Shown piece by piece: positions 19,495 through 29,002 of a stretch of DNA of 64,000 bases. How positions within the stretch are numbered: position 1 is the stretch's first letter; each line of letters opens with the position of its first letter. The position numbers and the translations under genes were made by a program. The notes beneath the pieces are model-generated. The model was not told the origin of the DNA and did not search any database. It saw only the letters and a list, made by a program, of their open reading frames with translations. The DNA lies in the NCBI GenBank assembly GCA_021732285.1, contig JAKFVH010000009.1, forward strand, positions 28,309-92,308, given 5' to 3'. This DNA comes from Reyranella sp. (GTDB lineage: Bacteria; Pseudomonadota; Alphaproteobacteria; Reyranellales; Reyranellaceae).

Positions 19495-19978
19495 CCTCGC
19501 GATACAGCGCCGCCACATCCGCGCCGAAGCAGCAGAAGACGACTCGCTCGACGCTGCCTTTGTGTGCCTTCACTTCGCGCACGGCGATTTCAGTCGCAGG
19601 TTCCTTGGGATAGCCATAGACGCCTGTAGAGATCGCGGGGAAGGCGATGCTCTTCAGCCTATGCTGCTCCGCAAGCGCCAGGCTGTTGCGATAGCAGCGT
19701 GCCAGCAAATCAGGCTCGCCGGCCGTGCCGCCGCGCCAGACCGGCCCGACGGTATGGATCACGTGCCGTGCCTTCAGCCGGTATCCCCTGGTGATCCTGG
19801 CTTCGCCGGTCGGACAGCCGCCGAGCGTGCGGCATTCGGCCAAAAGCTCAGGACCGGCGGCGCGATGGATGGCGCCGTCGACGCCACCGCCGCCCAAAAG
19901 GCTTTCGTTCGCTGCGTTGACGATGGCATCGACGTCGAGGCGCGTGATGTCGCCTTCGACGATGTCGATGCGAGGCAT
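19475..19978 (-). CDS. Macro domain protein (O-acetyl-ADP-ribose deacetylase-like)
   Basis: [63 protein letters not shown]. Confidence 0.95.
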   Translation of the reverse strand: MPRIDIVEGDITRLDVDAIVNAANESLLGGGGVDGAIHRAAGPELLAECRTLGGCPTGEARITRGYRLKARHVIHTVGPVWRGGTAGEPDLLARCYRNSLALAEQHRLKSIAFPAISTGVYGYPKEPATEIAVREVKAHKGSVERVVFCCFGADVAALYREVTARTG

Positions 19979-19982
19979 GGCC

Positions 19983-20729
19983 TTACCAGTAACGAACCGG
20001 ACCGGTGTCGAGGTGGACGAAGCCCGAGCGCGGATAGAAGCCGACGCCGCCCATGTTGAGCGAGTAGGCGGCCTGACGCATCTGGAACACCGGCACGCCC
20101 GGGAAGCGGACGTCCATGGCGTTGCCGTTCATGTGCTGGCTGTCGCGCGCCACGCCGCGGCTGACGCTGGCCAGCCAGGCGTTGGTCGAGGGCGAGCGAT
20201 AGGCCGACAGCACCTCGATCGAGCCGCCGTAGCCCACGATGTGCGCGGTGTGCCACAGCACGTCGAACAGCAGCGGGTCCATTTCCGTCTGCGCATTGTC
20301 CCGCGAGTCGCGCAGGAATTGGTTGAGCTGGTCGAGCGCCTTGCGATGGTAGGCGCCGTTCGACCAGTAAGTGACCGTCAGCACTTCCTGGGTGTTGAAG
20401 TTGACCAGGCTGAGCGAGCGCGGGCTCGTCGTGTCGAGCACCGGCGGCGGGCCGGACGGTGCGGGTGCAAAACCGCCATAGCGCGAGCCGCGCAAGGTCT
20501 CGGGCTTGGTCGTGCGTTGTTGCGGCTGCTGCGCCTGACGCGCCGGCGGCCGGACGACGTTGGGTTGGTTGGTGGGCTGGCTGGCAACGGCGGCGGTCTT
20601 CTTGACCGCTGGGTTAGCGCTCGACCCGCGGATGACCTGGGGAGTAGCCGTACCGGTGGTGTTGGATTGGGCGAAGCTTGGGCCGGTGACAGCCAGCACG
20701 GCGGCAAGACTCAACACAAAGCTGCGCAT
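19983..20729 (-). CDS. DUF882 / YcbK-like peptidase M15-type protein, signal peptide
   Basis: [49 protein letters not shown] (read as [16 protein letters not shown]); start [21 protein letters not shown]. Confidence 0.88.
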   Translation of the reverse strand: MRSFVLSLAAVLAVTGPSFAQSNTTGTATPQVIRGSSANPAVKKTAAVASQPTNQPNVVRPPARQAQQPQQRTTKPETLRGSRYGGFAPAPSGPPPVLDTTSPRSLSLVNFNTQEVLTVTYWSNGAYHRKALDQLNQFLRDSRDNAQTEMDPLLFDVLWHTAHIVGYGGSIEVLSAYRSPSTNAWLASVSRGVARDSQHMNGNAMDVRFPGVPVFQMRQAAYSLNMGGVGFYPRSGFVHLDTGPVRYW

Positions 20730-20770
20730 CCCCCGCCCTCGCTGTTGCATTTTTGTCACGATTCTCCTTA

Positions 20771-22177
20771 TCAGAGACCGATTCGTGACACAAAGCGAAA
20801 TTCGGGATCGCGCGCCAAAGCGAGGCCGATGACTTCACCAATCATGCAGAGTGTTGGCCCCTCGAGCGCAACGCGCCGCGCCTGCTGCTCGATGGTGGCG
20901 AGCGTGCCGACGACTCGCCGTTCCTGATTGGTCGTGCCGTTCTCGATCAACGCGACGGGTGTCGACGAGGGCAATCCATGCTCGACCAAGCGTGCGGCGA
21001 TGATCGGCAAGGTCTCAGCGCCCATGTAGACGACGACGGTCTGGCGCGGCCGCGCCAGCATCGGCCAGTCGAGCGCGACGGTGCCGTCCTTGAGCTGGCC
21101 GGTGACGAAGATGCAGGCCTGCGCATGGTCGCGATGGGTGAGCGGGATCGCGGCCGACGCAGCACATCCCAGCGCCGCGGTGATGCCGGGCACGACCTCG
21201 ACGGCGATACCGGCGCGCACCAGCGCCTCGATCTCCTCGCCGCCGCGGCCGAACACCAGTGGATCGCCGCCCTTCAGCCGCACCACGCTGTTGCCGGCGC
21301 GCGCCAGGGAGACAAGTCGCTGGTTGATCTCCTGTTGCGTCGAGCCGTGATCGGCGCGCCGCTTGCCGACGAAGATGCGTTCGGCATCGCGCCGCGCCAT
21401 CGCCAGCACCTCGGGCGAGACCAGACGGTCGTAGACGATGACGTCGGCACGCTGCAGCAGGCGATGGGCCTTCATGGTGAGAAGGTCGGGATCGCCGGGA
21501 CCGGCGCCCACCAGATGGACCATGCCGGCCGGTGCATTCTCGTTGCGCGTCGAATCGAGCAGCCGGATCAGTTCGCGGCGAGCGGCGATCTCGTCGCCGG
21601 CCAGCGCCAGCTCGCCGATGCGGCCGGCGAACACGCGGTCCCAGAAGCGACGGCGGTCGCGCGAGTTCTCGAGCGTGCGGCGCACCTGAGCGCGGAAGAT
21701 CTCGGCAAAGCGCGCCAGCCGGCCGATCGCCGCCGGCAGGGCACGCTCGATCTCGGCGCGAATGCGGCGCGCCAGCGCAGGCGCAGCGCCGCCGGTCGAG
21801 ATGGCGATGGTGATGGGCGCGCGATCGACGATCGCCGGCATGATGAAGCTGGAGAGACGCGGTCGGTCGACGACGTTGACCGGAAGGCTGCGCTGCTGGG
21901 CGGCGTGCGACACGCGCGCGGCCAGCGCCTCGTCGTCGGTCGCCACGATCACCAGCGCCATGCCCGAAAGGTCGTCGTCATCGAAGCGACGGCCGGCCCA
22001 CGAGATGCGCGCCTCGGCGATCAATTGGGCGATGTCGCCCACCACCGTGTCGGCGATCAGGCTGATGCGCGCCCCGGCCGACAGCAGCAGCTCGACCTTG
22101 CGCGCCGCCGGCTCGCCGCCGCCGACCACGAGCACGGGGCGATCCTGCAGGGCGAGGAAGATGGGAAAGGTCTGCAT
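20771..22177 (-). CDS. cysG: Siroheme synthase CysG (uroporphyrinogen III methyltransferase/precorrin-2 dehydrogenase/ferrochelatase)
   Basis: MQTFPIFLALQDRPVLVVGGGEPAARKVELLLSAGA; VHLVGAGPGDPDLLTMKAHRLLQRADVIVYDRLVSPEVL. Confidence 0.95.
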   Translation of the reverse strand: MQTFPIFLALQDRPVLVVGGGEPAARKVELLLSAGARISLIADTVVGDIAQLIAEARISWAGRRFDDDDLSGMALVIVATDDEALAARVSHAAQQRSLPVNVVDRPRLSSFIMPAIVDRAPITIAISTGGAAPALARRIRAEIERALPAAIGRLARFAEIFRAQVRRTLENSRDRRRFWDRVFAGRIGELALAGDEIAARRELIRLLDSTRNENAPAGMVHLVGAGPGDPDLLTMKAHRLLQRADVIVYDRLVSPEVLAMARRDAERIFVGKRRADHGSTQQEINQRLVSLARAGNSVVRLKGGDPLVFGRGGEEIEALVRAGIAVEVVPGITAALGCAASAAIPLTHRDHAQACIFVTGQLKDGTVALDWPMLARPRQTVVVYMGAETLPIIAARLVEHGLPSSTPVALIENGTTNQERRVVGTLATIEQQARRVALEGPTLCMIGEVIGLALARDPEFRFVSRIGL

Positions 22178-22179
22178 CG

Positions 22180-24792
22180 TTACGCCGCCTGCCGTGGCCG
22201 CGCCGCACGCAGCAGGGCGCGGATCTCGGGCCGACAGGAGCCGCAGCTCGTCCCGGCCTTGGTGACGGCGCCGACGGCGTCGAGCGTCATGGCGCCATTG
22301 GCGATCGCGGTCTGCACCGAAGCACAGGACACGCCGAGGCAGGCGCAGATCTCGCCGCCCCGATCCGCGGCATCGCCGCCGTGCAGCAGGACTTGCCGCT
22401 GCTCACTGTCGAGCTGGGCCATCGCCATGAACGGCGCCAGCCGGTCGCGGGCGGTTTCGTCGTGCGCCTTGCCGATTCTCATGACCGCTTCGAGCCGACC
22501 GTCGCTGATGACGGCCCCCAGCGCATCCTCGCCGTCTGCCCACGGGCCTGGATTGGCCGTACGCATCGCGGCCGACAGCGCGCGGCGCGCCGAGGCCAAA
22601 GGTTGCTCGCCCGCCAGCAGGTAGGCGTGGCATCCGGCGCCCCTGATACGCGCCCAGTAGGTGACCTCGGGCAGCATTATCGGCCTGCGAGCGAGAATCG
22701 TGCCATGCCACTGAACGGCGACCCGGCGGACCTCGACCGGCGTGTGCTTGAGCTCGGGCTGGCCGGAAATGGGATCGACCGCGGGATTGACGGCGGCATT
22801 GATGCGGCCGGCCCGCGAGAGCTGCGCCGTCCAGTGCATGGGCGCGAAGGCCTCACCCTGGCGCAGTGCCGTCGAGAGATGCACACGCAGTGCGGCGCGA
22901 CCCCAGGCGCTGGTCACTTCGGCGATGTCACCGTCCTGCAACCCGCGCTGCGCGGCATCGATGGCGTTGAGCTCGATGGTCGGCTCGGGGCGATGGCCGG
23001 CGAGCCGCGGCGACTTCGCCGTGCGCGTCATGGTGTGCCACTGGTCGCGCACGCGGCCGGTGTTCAGTCGGATCGGCCATTCATTGCTGGGGGCGTGAAG
23101 GGGTTCGCGCGCGGCCGTGGCGATGAAACGGGCGCGCCCGTCGGAATGGAAGAAGCCGCCGTCGGCGAAGAACCGGGTCTTGGTCGCAGGCGAGCCCTTG
23201 GCCGCCGGCCAGACGAAGGGTTTCAGCGAGTCATAGGCGCCGTCATCGATGTCGGCATAGGCGCCGATATTGAAGTCGCGCTGGCCTTCGTTCTCGAAGG
23301 CCGAGAGGCTGGCATGCTCACGGAAGATGTCGGCGACGCCCCTCCAGGCGAATTCCTCGCCATGGCCCAGGCGGCGCGCGACCTCGGCGATGATCCACCA
23401 GTCCTGGCGCGCCTCGCCGGGCGGCGGCAGGAACGGACGCTGGCGCGAGATGCCACGCTCGGAGTTGGTGACGGTGCCGTTCTTCTCCGCCCAGGCAAGT
23501 GCGGGCAGGCGGACGCGGCAGGCATCGACGGTGTCCGACGCGCGCACCGCTTCGGAGACGACGGAGAGCTCGCAGGCGGCGAGTGCGGCACGCACGGCGT
23601 CGGCGTTGGGCAAGCTGGCGACGGGATTGGTCGCCATGATCCACACCGCCTTGACGCGGCCGGCACGCACCGCCTCGAACAGCTCGACGGCCTTCAGGCC
23701 GGCCTTGCGGGGCACGCGGTTGGTGTTCCAGAAGCGGCCGACGCGACCGACATCGTCCAAGGCGAAGTCCATGTGCGCGGCCAGCGTGTTGGACAGTGCG
23801 CCCACTTCGCGGCCGCCCATGGCGTTGGGCTGGCCAGTGATCGAGAACGGCCCCGTGCCCGGCCGGCCGATGCGGCCGGTCAGCAGATGGCAGTTGATCA
23901 GCGCATTGACCTTGTCGACGCCGGCGCTCGACTGGTTCACGCCCTGGGAATAGAGCGTGACGGTCTTCTCAGTCCTGGCGAACCAGTCGAAGAAGGTCTC
24001 CAGGTCGGCCTTGGGCAGGTCGCACTGGGCGACGTCACTGGCGCGCGCGGCGATCAGGGCGTCGTCCATGCCGACCGTGTGCTTGTCGACGAAGCGCTTG
24101 GCCGTGGCGCCGCGGCGCTGCAGCTCGGCCAGCAGCGCATTGAACAGGGCAACGTCGCTGCCGGGCCGCAGGCCGAGGTGCAGGTCGGCGATATCGCAGG
24201 TCTCGGTGCGGCGCGGGTCGACGACGACGATGCGCATGGCCGGCCGCGCCCGCTTGGCCGCCTCCAGGCGCTGAAACAGCACGGGATGGCACCAGGCGAG
24301 ATTGCTGCCGACCAGCACGACGAGGTCGGCCTGCTCGAAGTCCTCATAGAGGCCGGGCACGGTGTCGCTGCCGAAAGCGCGCTTGTGGCCAGCCACCGAC
24401 GAGGCCATGCAAAGCCGCGAGTTGGTGTCGATGTTGGCGGTGCCGATGAAGCCCTTGATGAGCTTGTTGGCGGCGTAATAGTCCTCGGTCAGGAGCTGGC
24501 CGGAGACGTAGAAGGCGACGGCATCGGGGCCGTGGCGTGTGACGATCTCACGGAAGCCGTCGGCCACGGTGTCGAGCGCGGTGTCCCACGACACGCGGCG
24601 ACCATCGACCTCGGGATGGAGCAGCCGGTCTTCCAGCGACAGCGTCTCGCCCAGCGCGGCGCCCTTGGAACAGATGCGCCCGCGATTGGCCGGATGATCG
24701 GGATCGCCGACGACATCGGCGCCGCCCTTGCCGTCCGGCGTGATCTTTAGGCCGCAGCCAACGCCGCAATAGGGGCAGGTCGTGCGGATCAT
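22180..24792 (-). CDS. nasA: Assimilatory nitrate reductase, molybdopterin catalytic subunit with C-terminal BFD-like [2Fe-2S] domain
   Basis: MIRTTCPYCGVGCGLKITPDGKGGADVVGDPDHPANRGRICSKGAALGETL; C-terminus ICACLGVSCASVQTAIANGAMTLDAVGAVTKAGTSCGSCRPEI. Confidence 0.94.
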   Translation of the reverse strand: MIRTTCPYCGVGCGLKITPDGKGGADVVGDPDHPANRGRICSKGAALGETLSLEDRLLHPEVDGRRVSWDTALDTVADGFREIVTRHGPDAVAFYVSGQLLTEDYYAANKLIKGFIGTANIDTNSRLCMASSVAGHKRAFGSDTVPGLYEDFEQADLVVLVGSNLAWCHPVLFQRLEAAKRARPAMRIVVVDPRRTETCDIADLHLGLRPGSDVALFNALLAELQRRGATAKRFVDKHTVGMDDALIAARASDVAQCDLPKADLETFFDWFARTEKTVTLYSQGVNQSSAGVDKVNALINCHLLTGRIGRPGTGPFSITGQPNAMGGREVGALSNTLAAHMDFALDDVGRVGRFWNTNRVPRKAGLKAVELFEAVRAGRVKAVWIMATNPVASLPNADAVRAALAACELSVVSEAVRASDTVDACRVRLPALAWAEKNGTVTNSERGISRQRPFLPPPGEARQDWWIIAEVARRLGHGEEFAWRGVADIFREHASLSAFENEGQRDFNIGAYADIDDGAYDSLKPFVWPAAKGSPATKTRFFADGGFFHSDGRARFIATAAREPLHAPSNEWPIRLNTGRVRDQWHTMTRTAKSPRLAGHRPEPTIELNAIDAAQRGLQDGDIAEVTSAWGRAALRVHLSTALRQGEAFAPMHWTAQLSRAGRINAAVNPAVDPISGQPELKHTPVEVRRVAVQWHGTILARRPIMLPEVTYWARIRGAGCHAYLLAGEQPLASARRALSAAMRTANPGPWADGEDALGAVISDGRLEAVMRIGKAHDETARDRLAPFMAMAQLDSEQRQVLLHGGDAADRGGEICACLGVSCASVQTAIANGAMTLDAVGAVTKAGTSCGSCRPEIRALLRAARPRQAA

Positions 24793-24794
24793 AT

Positions 24795-24853
24795 GGGAGC
24801 GCGGGCCTCTGGCCCGCTCATGATCATGATGCGGGCCAGAGGCCCGCGCTCCC
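24795..24853. repeat. Inverted pair of hairpins (family E) inside the nas operon
   Basis: gggagcgcgggcctctggcccgctcatgat/catgatgcgggccagaggcccgcgctccc. Confidence 0.92.
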
Positions 24854-24855
24854 GA

Positions 24856-26421
24856 CTAGTAAACATCGCGCTGATACCGGCCAGCCTTGGCGAGGGCGTC
24901 GAGCCAGGCCTTCGCCTGCTCCGCGCTCTTTCCGCCCTGCTCGACAGCGATCGCGAGCAGCGTGTCCTCGACGTCCTTGGCCATGCGCTTGGCGTCGCCG
25001 CAGACATAGAAGTGCGCGCCGTCCTCCAGCCATTGCCAGAGCTCGGCGGCAGCCTCCTGCATGCGGTTCTGGACGTAGATCTTCTCCGCCTGGTCGCGCG
25101 AGAAGGCGAGGTCGAGACGGTGCAGCACGCCGCGGCGCTGCCAGTCCATGATCTGGTCCTCGTAGAGGAAGTCGGCCGAGCGCTTCTGGTCGCCGAAGAA
25201 CAGCCAGTTCCTTCCCTTTGCGCCGCGCGCCTCGCGCTCCTCGAGGAAGGCGCGGAACGGCGCGATGCCGGTGCCCGGGCCAACCATGATCGCCGCCGCG
25301 CTGTCGTCGGCCGGCGGGCCAAAACCGTGGCTCTTCTGCACGAAGATCGGGATGACGTCGCCCGGCTTCGCAAAGTCGGCGAGATAGCAGGAGCCGATGC
25401 CGTGGCGCTGGCGCTCGTTGCTGTCCCAGCGCACGGCCGACACGGTGAGATGCACTTCGCGCGGATGCGCCTTGGACGACGAGGCGATCGAATAGAGGCG
25501 CGGCTGCAGGCGATCGAGCGACTTCAGCAGGCCCGGCAGCGATGGCATCACCGACGGAAACGCCATCAGGAGGTCGAGCAGGTCGGCCTCGGCCAGCTCG
25601 GCCGGCCCCTCGCCGCGGGCCAGCGCCTGCAACTTCAGCGCTTCCTCGCCATCGAAGGCGCGGGTGGCCAGGAACTCCATGCATTCGTCGCTGGGTCGAG
25701 CGATGTCGACCTTGCTTAAAAGGACCTGGCGCAGCGGCAGGGCGTCGCCATCGAAGGCCACCATCTCCTCGCCGGTGGCGCCGACGCGATCGAGCACGGC
25801 CTGCACCAGCTGCGGGTTCTTGCGGGCGAAGACGCCGAGGCTGTCGCCTGCCTCGTAGGTAAGGTCGGTGGACGACAGGTCGAACACGACGTGGCGCACG
25901 TCCTTGCCCGAGCCCGGCCGGTTGAGCGGATGGGCATCGACCAAAGTGGCAAGTGCCGGCCGGTCGCGCGAGCCGACGGGTGCGGCCGACTTCGCGGCTG
26001 GTACCGCCGGCGCGCCGTCGCGCTGCGGTTCCAGGGCGGCCAAAAGCTCCTTCAGCTTGCGCTGGGTCTCCTTGCCGCCCGGCACACAGCGGCCCATGTC
26101 GGCCTCGCCGCCCGACCACACAGCCTCGGCATAGGTCTGGCAGAGATAGCCGCACTGGCCGCAATCGAGCTGGGCCATGGCGGCCATGAGCTGGCGCTCG
26201 GGCTTGGCGCCCTTGGCGAGCTCCAGCCGCTCGGGCATCGCCAGCGACGCGTCGTGCCAGGGGAAGTCCTCGTCAGGCTCGGCGGCGGCGTCGGTGTGGC
26301 CCACTGCCTCGCCGCTCACGCCAAGGTAGGCGGCGAAGAAGCCGTTCAGCCAGGCGCGCTGCTCGGTCGAGAACGGCGCGGTCTCGGGGATGATCGACGG
26401 GACGGGCGTGATGGCGTTCAT
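24856..26421 (-). CDS. CysJ-like NADPH:flavoprotein reductase with N-terminal RnfB-type Fe-S motif (annotated elsewhere as sulfite reductase alpha subunit)
   Basis: MNAITPVPSIIPETAPFSTEQRAWLNGFFAAYLG...LDCGQCGYLCQTYAEAVWSGGEADMGRCVPGG...FAD domain YSIASS, NADPH domain MVGPGTGIAPFRAFLEERE; C-terminal DVY. Confidence 0.88.
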   Translation of the reverse strand: MNAITPVPSIIPETAPFSTEQRAWLNGFFAAYLGVSGEAVGHTDAAAEPDEDFPWHDASLAMPERLELAKGAKPERQLMAAMAQLDCGQCGYLCQTYAEAVWSGGEADMGRCVPGGKETQRKLKELLAALEPQRDGAPAVPAAKSAAPVGSRDRPALATLVDAHPLNRPGSGKDVRHVVFDLSSTDLTYEAGDSLGVFARKNPQLVQAVLDRVGATGEEMVAFDGDALPLRQVLLSKVDIARPSDECMEFLATRAFDGEEALKLQALARGEGPAELAEADLLDLLMAFPSVMPSLPGLLKSLDRLQPRLYSIASSSKAHPREVHLTVSAVRWDSNERQRHGIGSCYLADFAKPGDVIPIFVQKSHGFGPPADDSAAAIMVGPGTGIAPFRAFLEEREARGAKGRNWLFFGDQKRSADFLYEDQIMDWQRRGVLHRLDLAFSRDQAEKIYVQNRMQEAAAELWQWLEDGAHFYVCGDAKRMAKDVEDTLLAIAVEQGGKSAEQAKAWLDALAKAGRYQRDVY

Positions 26422-28184
26422 GCCACGAGCTCGGCGGGCGCGCGGTCGGCAAGGTCGCGCAGGACGGCAACCTCGTGGCGGCGCGTGAATTCGAAAAAGG
26501 ACTCGGTCGGCACCGCGCGATGGGCGAGCCAGGCGGCCAGCAGTCTCTCGAGCAGCGGCGGCAGGTCGTCGAACGCGACCGACTTCGCGTATTCGCGTGC
26601 CATCGCCTGCTCGGCGGTCGAGGCGGCGCCACCGCCGATATAGACGTGATAGCCCTCGACGCTGTCCTCGCCGCGATCGACCTTGGCGGCTAAAAGGCCG
26701 ATGTCGCCGACATAGTGCTGGGCGCAGGAATGGTGGCAGCCGGTGAGATGGACGTTGATCGGCAGGTCGACCGCCACGCGTGCCTCGAGATAGTCGGCGA
26801 GCCTCAGCGCATGGCCCTTGGTGTTCGAGGCGGCGAACTTGCAGCCGGCATTGCCGGTGCAGGCGACCAGGCCGCGGCGGATGGCGCTCGCCTCGATGCC
26901 CAGGCCCAGCGCGTTGATGGCGGCTATGCAGATGCCGACATCGCGGTCGGCGACGTCGGAGATCAGGAGGTTCTGCCACACGGTCAGCCGGATGGTGCCG
27001 CTGCCGAAGCGCTCCGAGATCTCGGCCAGGCCGCGCATCTGCTCCGACGTCAGCCGGCCGACCGGCAAGACCAGCCCGAGATAGTTGCGGCCGGCCTGCT
27101 TCTGGCGGTGCGCGCCGATATGGCCGTGCTTGTCGGCCATCGGCCGCGGCGCGATCACCGCGCCGGCGGCGCGGCGCAGCGGCTTTCCGTATTGCTTCTC
27201 GACCTCGGCCACGAAGGCGTCGCGGCCCATGCGGTCGAGCACGTATTTCAGGCGCGCCTTCTGGCGGTTGGTGCGATCGCCGTGCGCCACGAAGGCGCGC
27301 ACGACGGCGGCCGCCACGGCCACGCACTCGTCGGGCTTGAGCAGGATGCCGGTCTCGAAGGCGAAATCGAGATGGCCGGTGATGCCGCCGAGCTGCAGGT
27401 GGAAATAGATGCCGGGCTCGATGCCATCGGTGACCCGGCAGGCGACGAAGCCGATGTCGTTGGTGTCCTCGAGGGTCGGCACGCGCCCGCCGCCGTCGAA
27501 GGCGATGTTGAACTTGCGCGGCAGGCCGTACATCTCGCGGTGATCGAGGATGTAGTGGTGCATGGCGCTGCACAGCGGCCGGGTGTCGAAAAGCTCTTGC
27601 GGGTCGATGCCCGCGGTCGAGCTGCCGGTGATGTTGCGGATGTTGTCGGCGCCCGAGCCGCGCGCGGTGAGGCCGAGCGCCTGCACCGCGTTCAACAGGT
27701 CGATCGCGTGCGCCGCGCCGATCTCGCGGATCTGCAGGTTGGCGCGCGTGGTCACATCGGCGTAGCCGCCGCCCCAGGCATCGGCTGCCTCGGCGAGGCC
27801 GCGGAACTGCCAGGCGCTTAAAATGCCGTTGGGGATGCGCAGGCGGCACATGAAGGAGTCCTGGGCCGGCGCGACATAGAACAGGCCCTGATACTTGGTC
27901 AGGAAGACGTCCATGCCCTTGGGGAACTGCCCCGCCTTGGCGCGACCCGCGACTTCGTCCATGCGGTCCAGGGGATGACGCTGGCGCTTGGCGGTCTCCT
28001 CGGCGACCAGCTTGCCGCCGGCCGCGAGCGCGCGGTCCTGGGCGGCGGTCTGCAGGGCATCGAGGTTCGACGGCGCAGCCGCGGCAGCGCTGCGGTTGGT
28101 CAGCTTGTCGGCGGCCTTGCGGGCCTCCAGGCCGCTGACGAACCCTTGCAGCCACTGTTTCTGCTGGTCGTCGAACTCGGTCAT
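26418..28184 (-). CDS. nirA: NirA-type ferredoxin-like nitrite/sulfite reductase (siroheme/4Fe-4S)
   Basis: Two ferrodoxin-like half domains; NIRNITGSSTAGID; CTGNAGCKFAASNTKGHA...INVHLTGCHHSCAQHYVGDIGL (siroheme/4Fe-4S Cys motifs). Confidence 0.9.
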   Translation of the reverse strand: MTEFDDQQKQWLQGFVSGLEARKAADKLTNRSAAAAAPSNLDALQTAAQDRALAAGGKLVAEETAKRQRHPLDRMDEVAGRAKAGQFPKGMDVFLTKYQGLFYVAPAQDSFMCRLRIPNGILSAWQFRGLAEAADAWGGGYADVTTRANLQIREIGAAHAIDLLNAVQALGLTARGSGADNIRNITGSSTAGIDPQELFDTRPLCSAMHHYILDHREMYGLPRKFNIAFDGGGRVPTLEDTNDIGFVACRVTDGIEPGIYFHLQLGGITGHLDFAFETGILLKPDECVAVAAAVVRAFVAHGDRTNRQKARLKYVLDRMGRDAFVAEVEKQYGKPLRRAAGAVIAPRPMADKHGHIGAHRQKQAGRNYLGLVLPVGRLTSEQMRGLAEISERFGSGTIRLTVWQNLLISDVADRDVGICIAAINALGLGIEASAIRRGLVACTGNAGCKFAASNTKGHALRLADYLEARVAVDLPINVHLTGCHHSCAQHYVGDIGLLAAKVDRGEDSVEGYHVYIGGGAASTAEQAMAREYAKSVAFDDLPPLLERLLAAWLAHRAVPTESFFEFTRRHEVAVLRDLADRAPAELVA

Positions 28185-28191
28185 GCCGTCC

Positions 28192-28992
28192 TCAGGCAGC
28201 GCGGGCCGGCACGCGATGCCGGGCGTAGAGGAATTCCAGCACGGCCGCGCGGCAGCGGGCGTACTCGGCGTCGGTCGCGAGCTCGAGCCGGCGGCGCGGC
28301 CGCGCCAGGGGCACCTTCAGGATCTCGCCGATGGTGGCCGACGGACCGTTGGTCATCATGACCACGCGGTCCGACAGCAGCACCGCCTCGTCGACGTCGT
28401 GGGTGATCATCATCACCGTGTTGCCGAGGCGGGCATGGATCTCCATGACGCTGTCCTGCAGATGGGCGCGGGTCAGCGCGTCCAGCGCGCCGAACGGCTC
28501 ATCCATCAAGAGCACCTTGGGCTGCATGGCGAGCGCGCGGGCGATGCCGACGCGCTGCTTCATGCCGCCGGAGACCTCGTGCGGGCGCTTGTCCTTCGCT
28601 TGCGCCATCTGGACGAGTTCGAGATTGTGCATCACCCAGTCGTGGCGCTCGGCCTTGGTCTTGGACGAGCCGAACACCTTGTCGACCGCGATCGCGACGT
28701 TGCCGTAGACGGTGAGCCAGGGCAGCAGGGAATGGTTCTGGAAGACGATGGCGCGGTCGGGCCCGGGCTCGTCGACGACCTTGCCTTCGAGGAAGACCTC
28801 GCCGGTGGTCGAGGTCAGAAGCCCGCCCAGGATGTTGAGCAAGGTCGACTTGCCGCAGCCGGAGTGGCCGATCAGGGAGACGAACTCGCCCTGGTCGATG
28901 GTGAGGTTGACGTCGCGCAGCACTTCCGTCGCCATCTGGCCGCGGCGGAAGCTCATGCCGATCTGCTCGAACTTGAGGTAGCTCTTGTCCAT
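28192..28992 (-). CDS. nrtD: Nitrate ABC transporter ATP-binding protein
   Basis: LIGHSGCGKSTLLNILGGL; VSGGMKQRVGIARALAMQPKVLLMDEPFGALDALTRA; position in nas locus. Confidence 0.92.
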   Translation of the reverse strand: MDKSYLKFEQIGMSFRRGQMATEVLRDVNLTIDQGEFVSLIGHSGCGKSTLLNILGGLLTSTTGEVFLEGKVVDEPGPDRAIVFQNHSLLPWLTVYGNVAIAVDKVFGSSKTKAERHDWVMHNLELVQMAQAKDKRPHEVSGGMKQRVGIARALAMQPKVLLMDEPFGALDALTRAHLQDSVMEIHARLGNTVMMITHDVDEAVLLSDRVVMMTNGPSATIGEILKVPLARPRRRLELATDAEYARCRAAVLEFLYARHRVPARAA

Positions 28993-29002
28993 GGTCCGCC
29001 TC

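Noticed and set aside
22381-24750. 789-aa plus-strand ORF opposite nasA
   Set aside because: Antisense shadow of a well-supported molybdoenzyme gene.
24856-28155. 1099-aa ORF as a single large protein
   Set aside because: N-terminal ~580 residues are an off-frame reading through nirA; the true start is ATG at 26421.
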